Assembly (NCBI RefSeq): GCF_024055575.1
Contig: NZ_JAMXOE010000026.1
Span: 1 to 64,000, forward strand
Direction of reading: 5' to 3'
DNA from: Mucilaginibacter flavidus
GTDB taxonomy: Bacteria; Bacteroidota; Bacteroidia; Sphingobacteriales; Sphingobacteriaceae
DNA: 64,000 nt
The notes beneath the pieces were generated by a model. The model worked only from the letters and a program-made list of their open reading frames with translations, was not told where the DNA came from and searched no databases. Below, in pieces: positions 43,092 to 52,340 of the stretch (the stretch's first letter is position 1; every line of letters begins with the position of its first letter). Position numbers and translations under genes: made by a program.

Positions 43092-45902
43092 ATGAAGAAA
43101 TTTTTACTTCCTGTATTTATCCTGTTTGCATTCTATAACGCTTTCGCACAAAATACCGCTAAAAAACCGCTCGACCATTCGGTTTATGATGCCTGGCAGA
43201 GCATAGATAACGAGCATATCAGCAACGATGGTAAATGGATTATTTATGTAATTAAGCCACAACAAGGCGATGCCAATCTTGTGATAACCGATGCCAAAAA
43301 CAGCAGCAAATTCAAGGTACCAAGGGCAGACACTGCCCGCCTGACATTCGACTCAAAGTTTGCTGTTTGCCTTATAAAACCTTTCTATAAGGACATCCGC
43401 CAGGCAAAAATAAAAAAGAAAAAACCTGCCGAATTCCCAAAAGATACGCTGGGCATAATTACGCTGGGTAAAAATACCGTCGAAAAAGTGCCGGCTATCC
43501 GCTCGTTTAAAATAGCCGAGAAAGCCCCGGTAGTTGCCTACCTATCCCCTGCCGATACTGTAAGGAAACCAGCCGCGGCCGATACCTCGAAAAAAGCTAT
43601 TGCTACAACCATAGCCCCGCCGACACGTGAAGGTGCAGAATTATCGGTAAAACAATTGCTTACCGGCAAAACCCGCGTGTTTGAATATGTTACAGAATAC
43701 CAGCTTAGTAAAAACGGCAAACTACTGGCTTTCGCGGTAACAGCGCCTAAAAAGCCGAAAGACGTTAAATCGGGCATGTATTTATATGATATTGATAAGG
43801 ATAGCCTGAAAATAATAAGTATCGGCAGGGGCAACTATCGCAACCTGGCTTTTGATGATGCCGGTAAGCAACTGGCGTTTACGGCCGAAAAAAATCCTGA
43901 GAAAGCGCCTGTTAAACCATTTAAACTTTATTATTATAACACAACCAAAGATACTGCCGATATTTCAGCAGGGCCAAATTCATTAGGCATGCCTGAGAAA
44001 TGGGCCGCCAGTGGCGATGGCAATGTATTTTTCAGTAAAAGTGGAAATGCGCTTTATTTCGGCACTACCCCAATCCCAAAACCAATTGATACCACGATAG
44101 TTGATTTTGAGGTTGCCAAGCTGGATATATGGAATTACAAAGACGACTACCTGCAACCTCAGCAATTAAAAAACCTGCAGCGGGAGCTGCGGCGGAGCTA
44201 TACTGCCATCATCCGTCCGAATGTTGGCGATAAAGAAGCCGTAATGCTGGGTGATTTGAGCATGCGTGATATTTTGGTGCCCGATAACAATGATGCCGGC
44301 TTTGTTTTGGGCCTTACAGACACCGGAGCGCGGGTGCAAAGCCAGTGGGAAGGCGGCTCGGGCCAGGAGGCATATCTTATAAATACCCGAACCGGCGGCC
44401 GGGTACGTATAAACCACAGGTTGAAAGCACGTTACAGTATTTCGCCGGATGGAAAATATGTAGTGTGGTTTGATAACAAAGACCAAAACTGGCACAGTTA
44501 TTCTATCGCGACAGCAAAAAAAACAAATTTAACGCAGGCCACCGGCGTAAAAATGGGTGAAGAAGAAAATGACGTTCCTGACGACCCATCTCCTTACGGA
44601 TTATCTGCATGGGAAGAACATGATAAAAACGTCTTGATTTACGACCGCTACGATATTTGGAGCATTAACCCTGAAACCGGCAGCGCCGTAAGTTTAACAA
44701 ACGGATTGGGTCGCAAAAACAAAATTATCTTCCGTTATAACAGTGCCGATCCGGAGCAGAAGTTTATCCCCTCAAAACATATACTTTGGTTAATTGCACA
44801 GGATGAGCGCACCAAACAATGGGGCTACTATAAAAAGGAACTTGGCAGCCCGGCTGAGCCGGAGAAAATAGTTATGGCATCCAATGGCTACAGCAGCCTT
44901 CAAAAAGCCAAAAATTCTCCGGCGTTTATTTATACGAAATTTAGCTACCAGCAGTCGCCTGATCTGTATGTTTCTTCAGACTTGAAAAAGGAGATCCGGC
45001 TTAGCTCCATTAACCCGCAACAGGCAGAATACAACTGGGGTACAGCAGAATTAGTGGAATGGACCACCCCAAAAGGTTTTCATTCAAAAGGAATATTGTA
45101 CAAGCCTGAAAATTTCGACCCGGCAAAAAAATACCCGATGATAGCTTATTTTTATGAGAAGCTGTCGGAAGGTTTGTATAGCTACATCCCCCCGGCTCCT
45201 ACGCCATCGCGCTTGCCGATATCGTTTTTCGTTAGCAACGGGTATTTGGTTTTTGCGCCCGACATCAGCTATCAAACCGGTCATCCCGGTGCATCGGCAG
45301 TGGAATTTGTGAATTCTGGGGTCGAAGCGTTGAAAAAAAATTCGTGGGTTGATGGTACACACATCGGCATACAGGGCCAAAGCTGGGGCGGTTACCAGGT
45401 AGCTTATTTGATTACGCAAACCAATATGTATGCAGCTGCATGGGCCGGCGCACCAGTTGCAAACATGACGTCAGCCTATGGCGGTATTCGTTGGGAAAGC
45501 GGCGTAAACCGCCAGTTTCAGTATGAAAAAACACAAAGTCGTATTGGCGCTACCTTGTGGGAAAAGCCGGATCTCTATATAGAAAACTCGCCTCTATTTC
45601 AATTACCAAAGGTAAAAACGCCTGTAATGATTATGTCGAATGATGCGGATGGCGCTGTGCCATGGTACCAGGGTATTGAGATGTTTACCGCATTACGCAG
45701 GTTGGGAAAGCCTGTTTGGTTATTGCAATACAACGGCGAAGCGCACAACCTTGTACAACGGCAAAACCGCAAGGATATCTCTATCCGTGAACAACAATTC
45801 TTCGACCACTTTTTAAAAGGCACCCCCATCCCGGTTTGGATGGATAAGGGCGTACCGACCATTGACAAAGGAAGAGATTGGGGATTTGAGTTGGAGAAGT
45901 AG
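43092..45902 (+). CDS. S9 family (prolyl oligopeptidase) peptidase
   Basis: 936 residues, signal peptide ending near NAFAQ. The large N-terminal region (about 30-650) is a beta-propeller with repeating SPDGKYVVWFD-like strands. The C-terminal alpha/beta-hydrolase domain has the nucleophile in IGIQGQSWGGYQVAYL, Asp in MIMSNDADGAVPW and His in YNGEAHNLV. It is longer than usual (about 700) because the propeller part is extended by Lys/Pro-rich inserts (KPAAADTSKKAIATTI). It probably degrades oligopeptides outside the cytoplasm. Confidence 0.92.
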   Translation: MKKFLLPVFILFAFYNAFAQNTAKKPLDHSVYDAWQSIDNEHISNDGKWIIYVIKPQQGDANLVITDAKNSSKFKVPRADTARLTFDSKFAVCLIKPFYKDIRQAKIKKKKPAEFPKDTLGIITLGKNTVEKVPAIRSFKIAEKAPVVAYLSPADTVRKPAAADTSKKAIATTIAPPTREGAELSVKQLLTGKTRVFEYVTEYQLSKNGKLLAFAVTAPKKPKDVKSGMYLYDIDKDSLKIISIGRGNYRNLAFDDAGKQLAFTAEKNPEKAPVKPFKLYYYNTTKDTADISAGPNSLGMPEKWAASGDGNVFFSKSGNALYFGTTPIPKPIDTTIVDFEVAKLDIWNYKDDYLQPQQLKNLQRELRRSYTAIIRPNVGDKEAVMLGDLSMRDILVPDNNDAGFVLGLTDTGARVQSQWEGGSGQEAYLINTRTGGRVRINHRLKARYSISPDGKYVVWFDNKDQNWHSYSIATAKKTNLTQATGVKMGEEENDVPDDPSPYGLSAWEEHDKNVLIYDRYDIWSINPETGSAVSLTNGLGRKNKIIFRYNSADPEQKFIPSKHILWLIAQDERTKQWGYYKKELGSPAEPEKIVMASNGYSSLQKAKNSPAFIYTKFSYQQSPDLYVSSDLKKEIRLSSINPQQAEYNWGTAELVEWTTPKGFHSKGILYKPENFDPAKKYPMIAYFYEKLSEGLYSYIPPAPTPSRLPISFFVSNGYLVFAPDISYQTGHPGASAVEFVNSGVEALKKNSWVDGTHIGIQGQSWGGYQVAYLITQTNMYAAAWAGAPVANMTSAYGGIRWESGVNRQFQYEKTQSRIGATLWEKPDLYIENSPLFQLPKVKTPVMIMSNDADGAVPWYQGIEMFTALRRLGKPVWLLQYNGEAHNLVQRQNRKDISIREQQFFDHFLKGTPIPVWMDKGVPTIDKGRDWGFELEK

Positions 45903-45920
45903 ACTTTTGGTTCATATTTG

Positions 45921-46079
45921 ATGGTTCATAGTTCACAGCCTGGGAAATAGTAGCCGTAGCAGTGTTTAGTAGCAGTCATAATTAAAGATACTGCCGATGG
46001 CTATCTTACTGATTCTAATCACTGCCACTGATTTTCAGACTGTCTACCGCCACCGTAGCTACCATGAACTATGAACCAT
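45921..46079. repeat. 159-nt element with a perfect 15-bp inverted repeat
   Basis: ATGGTTCATAGTTCA (45921-45935) and TGAACTATGAACCAT (46065-46079) are exact reverse complements. Outer extensions (GGTTCATATTTG, CAACCATGAACC) and inner TAGCC/GTAGC words also pair in part. It has no coding capacity and lies between two convergent genes, so it looks like a MITE-type or palindromic repeat. Confidence 0.7.
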
Positions 46080-46098
46080 CAACCATGAACCCCTCAAC

Positions 46099-46671
46099 TT
46101 ATTTATCTTCCTTTATCGCTTTCAAGCCTTTTGTCCAGCGGGTTAGTTGGTTAAGCATGAGGGTTGATGCGGTGTTCAATTTTTCATCGGGTACAAACTG
46201 GTTTTCATCGTTGATGTACTGATGTACCACGGGAATGTTTACCATTTCGTGAATTGCGATAGTTTTCAACGAAAGCAAGTCGGATTTTAAACTCATTACC
46301 GCCCGTACACCTGCAAAGGCGCCTGCACTGTAGCTAACAATGCCAGCCGGCTTGTAAGCCCATTCGTGTACCAAATATTCAAGTGCGTTTTTTAATGATG
46401 CGGGATAACTGTAATCATATTCTGCGGTTACAAAAACAAAGGCATCGGCTTCTTCAATTTTTGAGCTCCATTGTTTGGTATGTTCGTGTTCATATTGGCG
46501 CATAGTTGGATGCACTGCCTCGTTCATTAACGGCAGGTTGATTTCGCCAAGGTCGAGAAACTCTACTTCAAAACCACCGTGGGCCTGTGCTGCTTCGGTT
46601 ATCCATTTTGCAATTATCGGACCTTTACGTCCGGGCCTTACAGTTGATGATATTATTTTCAGCTTATACAT
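46099..46671 (-). CDS. NADPH-dependent FMN reductase family protein
   Basis: 190 residues starting at MYKLKIISSTVRPGRKGPII (46671); an ATG 90 nt upstream adds an unlikely tail. Flavodoxin-like fold: STVRPGRKG binds the FMN phosphate, and FVTAEYDYSYPASLKNALEY is the conserved stretch of the family. It reduces FMN, quinones or azo compounds with NAD(P)H. It diverges from a second flavodoxin-like gene at 46865. Confidence 0.9.
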   Translation of the reverse strand: MYKLKIISSTVRPGRKGPIIAKWITEAAQAHGGFEVEFLDLGEINLPLMNEAVHPTMRQYEHEHTKQWSSKIEEADAFVFVTAEYDYSYPASLKNALEYLVHEWAYKPAGIVSYSAGAFAGVRAVMSLKSDLLSLKTIAIHEMVNIPVVHQYINDENQFVPDEKLNTASTLMLNQLTRWTKGLKAIKEDK

Positions 46672-46864
46672 TGTTGTTTGATTTAATGTCACAACAAAAA
46701 TATACATGTTTAAACACACAGTATTATTATCTTCTGAAACGTGACATAAGGCATACAACAAACGGTATTATTTGCATTAGGATTACAATTGAATCGAAAT
46801 AATATCTAACAATTTGCGCTACAGATTGTTAAACTTAAAGTTGAATAATTTAATCAGCAAAATA

Positions 46865-47512
46865 ATGAAAGCTCTAATAATCAATTGTACTTTAAAACCA
46901 TCGCCCGAATTTTCTAACACGGGGGCGCTCATAAAAAAAGCTGAACAGCAATTAAAAGATAACGGCGTACAAACTGAAGTTATTAGGTTAGTGGATTATG
47001 ACGTAAGGCCAGGCACCGATTCCGACATGGGTAAAGGCGACCAATGGCCCGTTATTCTTGAAAAGATAAAAAAATGCAATATCTTAATTATCGGCACCCC
47101 TATTTGGATGGGGCACCTGGCGTCGACCACCCAACGGATGATTGAGCGATTGGATGCTATTTTTCATGACGATAAGTTTGCCGACGAAAAAACCGGCCAG
47201 TATTTTACCTATAATAAGGTTGCCGGATGCCTGATAACGGGCAACGAGGATGGCGCCCATGCTTGTGCGGCGCAGATATTATGGGCAGTGCAGGAACTTG
47301 GTTTTACTGTTCCGCCAAATGTAAATGCTTATTGGGTTGGTATGGCCGGCGGCGGCGAAGACTACGTTGAAGGCGGAGGCGAGAAATATTATTATACAAA
47401 TTATACCCTGCGCTGGATGATGGCTAACCTTACTTACTTTGCAAAACTGCTGAAAGCCAACCCGATTGATAGCAACTTGAAACAACTGAGTGAACTAGCC
47501 AAACACGATTAA
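46865..47512 (+). CDS. flavodoxin-like NAD(P)H-dependent oxidoreductase
   Basis: 215 residues from MKALIINCTLKPSPEFSNTG (an ATG 51 nt upstream is less likely). INCTLKPSPEFSNT is the FMN phosphate loop, and ILIIGTPIWMGHLASTTQRM and GCLITGNEDGAHACAAQIL fit the NADPH-dependent FMN reductase/flavodoxin superfamily. It is divergent from 46099-46671, so the two flavoproteins may be jointly controlled. Its last three residues and stop (KHD-stop) are encoded by the start of a dispersed repeat copy. Confidence 0.88.
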   Translation: MKALIINCTLKPSPEFSNTGALIKKAEQQLKDNGVQTEVIRLVDYDVRPGTDSDMGKGDQWPVILEKIKKCNILIIGTPIWMGHLASTTQRMIERLDAIFHDDKFADEKTGQYFTYNKVAGCLITGNEDGAHACAAQILWAVQELGFTVPPNVNAYWVGMAGGGEDYVEGGGEKYYYTNYTLRWMMANLTYFAKLLKANPIDSNLKQLSELAKHD

Positions 47513-47535
47513 AGGATTTATAAGATTTCCACGAT
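47503..47535. repeat. single-arm copy of the ACACGATT repeat
   Basis: ACACGATTAAAGGATTTATA followed by AGATTTCCACGAT. It matches the arms at 5562-5700 and 15803-15840, and overlaps the stop codon of the flavodoxin-like gene. Confidence 0.6.
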
Positions 47536-47669
47536 GAATGGCGAGGTAAAGTAACAAACGTCAAATCTTTGTCGGTGGATGGATACGAGGCGACAATCCT
47601 GTTTTTTATCAACCAGTACATAGTTTGTTCATAAGGATTTTGGCCAGTCGGAGTATTTTTCAAATACAT

Positions 47670-47930
47670 CTATTTTCCGGCGTATTTCGCTGCCAGCTTT
47701 TTCAAGTCGCGCCAGCCATAGCTACCATGAAATTCACCGTGGTCGCCGTAAATCTTTTCGGCGCCCATTGCTTCATGGAAATAGCCGGACGGATTTGTGG
47801 ATTCGCCAAATAAAACCATCGAGGTGATGCCCTTATCTAAAAAACGTCGGGCTACTTCGCAAAACAATTTGGTGCCCAATCCGAGGCGCTGGTAATCGCG
47901 CAGTAGATATATCTTATTTAAGTCCAGCAA
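47670..47930 (-). pseudogene. C-terminal half of a GNAT acetyltransferase
   Basis: About 84 residues: KIYLLRDYQRLGLGTKLFCE is the acetyl-CoA-binding motif A (R/Q-x-x-G-x-G), and SGYFHEAMGAEKIYGDHGEF fits motif B of GNAT enzymes. The N-terminal half of a GNAT domain (about 70 residues) is missing. Reading upstream in the same frame runs into the remains of a DUF1624 gene instead. There is no ATG, only TTG at 47930. It is most likely the leftover of a deletion that fused two genes. Confidence 0.75.
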
Positions 47931-48246
47931 AACCGGATAACTGTTAACTCCAAAACCACCAAAAGCATGCCCCGGGTTAGCAGGAAACGGGTGAGTTTAT
48001 GTTTGTCATCTAATTTATTGTCATACAAAAATGCGCTGGTACCGGCCAGGAAAACAAACGCAGGCACACAAAAGTGGGTTACCCAACGCGTAAAAATATG
48101 CCTGGCTCAGGCCCGCCTGCCGGCATGCCCGAGTAAACACGCACATGGTCAATAGCCATCAGCACCATAACGGCGCCGCGCAGCAGGTCAACAGCTTGTA
48201 TCCTGTTTAATGATGGCTTATTTTGTGATGTAAAAGCGGTTGCCAT
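47918..48246 (-). pseudogene. N-terminal part of a DUF1624 (HGSNAT-like) acetyltransferase, frameshifted and truncated
   Basis: From the ATG at 48246: MATAFTSQNKPSLNRIQAVD, then LLRGAVMVLMAIDHVRVYSG and MPAGGPEPGIF, the family N-terminus. A one-base loss in a T5 run (48092-48096) shifts the frame and stops at 48079. The next frame continues TRWVTHFCVPAFVFLAGTSA and RFLLTRGMLLVVLELTVIRF to 47918. Homology then ends abruptly and GNAT sequence begins. The missing 200 or more residues and the frameshift make it non-functional. It is related to but distinct from the DUF5009 gene at 17670. Confidence 0.8.
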
Positions 48247-48438
48247 TGGTTGTATTTACTTGATTAACAGTTACATTTTGGCAATAAATTTAATTAAAAT
48301 ACCAATAATTGTTTGTAAAAATAAAATACAAAAAGGTTTCTAAATGTGTTAAACAGGTGTGAGTGTAAACATTTTGCCCCCCGGCTTGTTTGACATGTAT
48401 CCTAGCTGTTCATATTAGCCAAACCTAAACACCATAAA

Positions 48439-48951
48439 ATGAAAAAATTACTTTTAATATTCATAAGCATTTTGCCTGCTACGGCATTTTGCCAAAGCCT
48501 GAAAGAATTTAAGGCCCCCAACGGGAAAACCTATCATATAGGCGATACCGTTAAGGTGGGTATGGGCTCGATGCCCGAAGGTAACTTTAAGTATGTACAA
48601 GTAACGCCACTACCATTTTTCCCGCCGAGACCCAACGGTAATAATTTTAGCGCACGCAAGGATTTTGCCATGAGCACCGCAGTTATCCGGAAAATTAAAA
48701 TGGCCTCGCAGATGTCGGGCAGCGATAAGGTAATGTTTACAGTAAAAGCAGGCGGTATTGGCACTTACGACATATGGATAGTTGAAGCAATTGCTGCCTG
48801 CGAGGTGACGCCCTGCAGCGGTACAGCCCCGGGCGCAGTTTCACATACCAGTGTAGCCGATGAGATATTGAAGCTAAAAAAACTACTCGATTCCGGCGCT
48901 ATCACCAAAGCGGAATATGACGCGCAAAAGAAGAAATTGCTTGACGAATAA
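48439..48951 (+). CDS. secreted SHOCT-domain protein
   Basis: 170 residues. A signal peptide ends near TAFCQ. A middle beta-rich region (KTYHIGDTVKVGMGSMPEGN, FTVKAGGIGTYDIWIVE) is of unknown function. The C-terminal SHOCT motif reads ADEILKLKKLLDSGAITKAE followed by YDAQKKKLL, a short helical oligomerisation module. There is one conserved-looking CEVTPC pair. It is probably periplasmic and monocistronic. Confidence 0.8.
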   Translation: MKKLLLIFISILPATAFCQSLKEFKAPNGKTYHIGDTVKVGMGSMPEGNFKYVQVTPLPFFPPRPNGNNFSARKDFAMSTAVIRKIKMASQMSGSDKVMFTVKAGGIGTYDIWIVEAIAACEVTPCSGTAPGAVSHTSVADEILKLKKLLDSGAITKAEYDAQKKKLLDE

Positions 48952-48956
48952 AGATG

Positions 48957-48993
48957 CGAAGAGGCGCCCCGATTGCCCCGGGGCGCCTCTTCG
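48957..48993. terminator. strong hairpin between convergent genes
   Basis: CGAAGAGGCGCCCC (48957-48970) and GGGGCGCCTCTTCG (48980-48993) form a perfect 14-bp GC-rich stem with a 9-nt loop. There is no T-run, so it may act as an RNA 3'-end stabiliser or a weak terminator. Confidence 0.65.
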
Positions 48994-48997
48994 TCAA

Positions 48998-49357
48998 TTA
49001 CATATTGTAGAAAAATTGCTCGGCAACAATTTTTCCATCTTTCACTTCATAAACGGCTATTTCCTGCATAGGCATCCTTCCGCCCTCTTTATAGGTAACA
49101 TCCATATGCATCGAAACGGTGAAAAAATTACCGATAACAATAGGATCTGAAACTTCACCGCTATGAATTTCTTCCACAGTACTATACCAATATTGATTTT
49201 TACCAAGCACAGCTTCTTTGCCTTCAGCAAGTTCCATAGGCGACCCTTTTGCTTCGTGGCTTACTATATTATCGTCATACAATTCATTAATGGCATCAAT
49301 GTTTTTGCCTTCGCGACAAAGCGATACCAACCTGTCGGCTACTTGTTGTGTGTTCAT
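48998..49357 (-). CDS. SnoaL-like (NTF2-fold) protein
   Basis: 119 residues with the cone-shaped NTF2 fold pattern: a helix (VADRLVSLCREGKNIDAINE), YDDNIVSHEA, then beta strands VIGNFFTVSMHMDVTYKEGG and IAVYEVKDGKIVAEQFFY. Family members act as small isomerases or binding proteins; the catalytic residues differ and the role cannot be assigned. It is cytosolic and convergent with the SHOCT gene. Confidence 0.85.
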   Translation of the reverse strand: MNTQQVADRLVSLCREGKNIDAINELYDDNIVSHEAKGSPMELAEGKEAVLGKNQYWYSTVEEIHSGEVSDPIVIGNFFTVSMHMDVTYKEGGRMPMQEIAVYEVKDGKIVAEQFFYNM

Positions 49358-49487
49358 AAATAAAGGTTTTAATTTTTATTAAAGCTAAAAATTATAAGCA
49401 ACCTTACATTGGGTCAGTGTTTTAAATTTTTGTTAATTCATTACGTTAGCGGCACGGCCTGCGGGAACGATAGTATTTTATGATAGG

Positions 49488-52340
49488 TTAATAAATTATA
49501 GTCACCGACCCACTAAGCATTTGCTTGTCGCGGGCGCTTATAATGTAGTAGTATACACCTGCCGGCAGCTTCTTCCCTTTGTAAGTACCATCCCATGGAG
49601 TGGGATATCCTACGCTTTGAAAAAGCGGGCTACCATACCTGTCATATATCTTCACCGTTACCGAAAGGTCGTTCTCAAGGCCCGAAATAACCCAGTTGTC
49701 ATTGATGCCATCGCCATTGGGTGTAAACGTGTTTGGTATATGAATATCCTTGCAATGGCTTGTTATAGTTATAGTTTGTGAAGCTTTACAGCCATTATTA
49801 TCGGTAACTGTTAATGTAACCTGTCCCAAGGCATTAGTTGAAAAACTTGAGCTTCCCGGCTGCCCGTTCCATTCATATTTAACAAAACCAACCGCGGCCG
49901 TAAGGGTTATAGTTTCATTAGTAAACTGGCAAAGCGTGGCATCCGGAACAGCTAATACCGGGTTGTGAAAGAATTCCACATCTGATTGTTTGGTAACCAT
50001 ACAACCTCCGGGAGTTGTCACCGTGGCAGAGTAAACTCCTGATTGTTTAACGTCTATTTCGTCGGTCGCGTCATTGGTCGACCATTTAATAGTCCCGCCG
50101 GAATAAGATGCTTTTAATTTCACCGTTTCACCATCACACAATGTAGTATTTACTACCTGTTGGATAGTTATATCAGGCGGGCTATCGAATTTCAAATTAA
50201 ATTGGTCTGAAGGCTGGCTGCACGATGTAAGGTTGCTGCTGACGCTGGCCGTGTAATTTCCCGGTTGGGTGGCAGTAATGGAGGTTTTGTTTTTGTTGTT
50301 GCTTAGTATGTTTCCATCCTGGAACCAGTTTATCGTGTAAGTGCCGTCATTGGTGAAATTAATTGATAATGCCGCATCATCGCCAATACAGTAGGCCGGC
50401 TTATCAGCAGTAATTACCGGTTTTGCCAACGCAATAAAATCAACCTGTACATCCTGCGATGCAACCCAATCGCCTGAACAAGACGTTACCTCAACCCGGT
50501 ATTTGCCCGGTTGATTAACAGACAAATCTGCCGAACTATTACCATTTAGAACCCCATTGGTATACCAGCGGTATTGATAGGGCTGCCAGTTAATAATGTT
50601 TGAAGCATCAATCGGTACACTTGCAGATAGTTTTGCGTTATCACCAACACAATAAGCTTGCTTATCGGATTTAATAACCGGCTGCGGTACTTTTATAAAG
50701 TCAATCTCCACCTCTTTCGACGCCACCCAGTCGCCTGAACACGCGCTAACCTCCACCTTATATTTGCCGTTTTCGGTAATATCAAGCGACGGCGTTGCGT
50801 TGTCGTTAAGCACGCCATCCTTATACCACCTGTACTGGTAATTGGCATTGTCCTCCGTTTTTAAATTCGCCGTCGAGCCATCGCAGTAGCTTAGCTTATC
50901 CGGGTAATTAAATGTAAAAACCGGTGCAGCAATTTGTGTAACCTTTAAGTGATTGGTTTCAAAGTGAACATTTGTACAAGGGTCGTACAAAATGGCGTTG
51001 TAATCGCCGGTTTCTTTTATGTCGAGGAATTTATTGCTTTCGTTCGGAATTTCCTGACCGTTTTTGTACCATTGAACTACATTACCCATGTAACCGGGCA
51101 TAATAGCCTTTGCAGATACATTTGAACACACCTGCAATTCACTGGCATCATAGTTCTCCCCGTCAAATTGAATAGCCTTCAACTTTTTCGAACCATTTAT
51201 ATAAGGTGCGTAGTCAGGCTTTAGTAAATAAAGCCCATCAGCCGCAGCCACCCAAATTCCGTCTTCGCATGGCGTATCGGTATACGATAATGCATTTACA
51301 CAAATATCGTTTATGGCTTTATTACCTAATTCAGCATATTTAAAAAAGGTGTAAGCGCTGCTATTGTCATACGACATACCTTGATATTTGGAATTAGAAA
51401 AATATAAGCCCTGCGAAGAGCCCACCAATAAATTTTCTTTGATTACTGCTTCACCAAAACTGTATAGCCCGTAGATCGACGCTATTTTGCTGATATTTAC
51501 CCCCTTTAAATAGTGTTGATAGCCAAATATGGGTGAATAAGAGTTGTCCCAATTATTCCCAAATAACCCCTCTTCGGTGGCCCAAAACTGAAAGCCTTTT
51601 ACTACAAACAAGTATACAGGGTCATAAGCATCGCCTGCAATGTAATATGCCGATTTAATACTATTGCCAAAACCTTTTCCCCCGGTCCATAATTCGCCCG
51701 AAAAAATAGTGATGCTCATCAGCTCAATAGCCGAAGTATGGTTAAGTGTATCTGCGTAACATCTGCAATATTCACCATCTGCCAACATTTCAGTACGGTA
51801 CGTTGTTGTGTATAGCCGGCTTGGTGCATCGTTGGGCACCGGCAAAAAAACATGCGTTTTTACATTGAACCGGGCAATACCATGATTAGTGGCGATAAGC
51901 AAAATATTATCACTTTGCACGAAACCGCTGATCCTGCCAATATGGTCTAAACCTAAAGAGTTAATAATACCCGGAATTTCGTGATTACTTCCTATCAGGG
52001 TTGCAGTCCCTGTAACACATTGAACAATGTAGGTGCTGCTGGTGGCAATGTAAACGCTATCCTTATTTGTGCCCGCAATATCAATAAAATGATAGCCGCC
52101 ATACCCGGCAAAAGAGCCGCTGAAATCATCAACCTGCTTCGTAATACTGTTTATCCTGTAAACCTGGTTGTTTTGCGCCAGCACCCACAGGTAAGGGTCA
52201 TGGTAATCGCGTTTTACCTTGATGATGTTTTTCCCGGCCAAAAACGTCGCATTCAGGTGTAAATCCATATCCTGCTGACAGTAAGCCGCATAGCTAAAAA
52301 AAACAAATACAAATACCAACAGCTGTCGTAAGGGGTACAT
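49488..52340 (-). CDS. large secreted propeller/Ig protein with type B T9SS sorting domain
   Basis: 950 residues with a signal peptide (ending near AAYCQ). Residues about 30-400 look like a beta-propeller with sequence like two-component-regulator propellers (GLDHIGRISGFVQSDNILLI). Then come three or four Ig/PKD-like units of about 80-90 residues with a repeated CSGDWVAS motif and YCxGD starts. The C-terminus is the CHU_C gliding-motility/T9SS type B domain: NTFTPNGDGINDNWVISGLE, VKIYDRYGSPLF and LPAGVYYYIISARD. It is exported by the type IX system and attached to the surface; adhesion or polysaccharide binding is inferred. Confidence 0.88.
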   Translation of the reverse strand: MYPLRQLLVFVFVFFSYAAYCQQDMDLHLNATFLAGKNIIKVKRDYHDPYLWVLAQNNQVYRINSITKQVDDFSGSFAGYGGYHFIDIAGTNKDSVYIATSSTYIVQCVTGTATLIGSNHEIPGIINSLGLDHIGRISGFVQSDNILLIATNHGIARFNVKTHVFLPVPNDAPSRLYTTTYRTEMLADGEYCRCYADTLNHTSAIELMSITIFSGELWTGGKGFGNSIKSAYYIAGDAYDPVYLFVVKGFQFWATEEGLFGNNWDNSYSPIFGYQHYLKGVNISKIASIYGLYSFGEAVIKENLLVGSSQGLYFSNSKYQGMSYDNSSAYTFFKYAELGNKAINDICVNALSYTDTPCEDGIWVAAADGLYLLKPDYAPYINGSKKLKAIQFDGENYDASELQVCSNVSAKAIMPGYMGNVVQWYKNGQEIPNESNKFLDIKETGDYNAILYDPCTNVHFETNHLKVTQIAAPVFTFNYPDKLSYCDGSTANLKTEDNANYQYRWYKDGVLNDNATPSLDITENGKYKVEVSACSGDWVASKEVEIDFIKVPQPVIKSDKQAYCVGDNAKLSASVPIDASNIINWQPYQYRWYTNGVLNGNSSADLSVNQPGKYRVEVTSCSGDWVASQDVQVDFIALAKPVITADKPAYCIGDDAALSINFTNDGTYTINWFQDGNILSNNKNKTSITATQPGNYTASVSSNLTSCSQPSDQFNLKFDSPPDITIQQVVNTTLCDGETVKLKASYSGGTIKWSTNDATDEIDVKQSGVYSATVTTPGGCMVTKQSDVEFFHNPVLAVPDATLCQFTNETITLTAAVGFVKYEWNGQPGSSSFSTNALGQVTLTVTDNNGCKASQTITITSHCKDIHIPNTFTPNGDGINDNWVISGLENDLSVTVKIYDRYGSPLFQSVGYPTPWDGTYKGKKLPAGVYYYIISARDKQMLSGSVTIIY

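Noticed and set aside
48957..48993. Classical Rho-independent terminator
   Set aside because: The stem is very strong but there is no T-run on either side, so I call it only a hairpin with possible terminator role.
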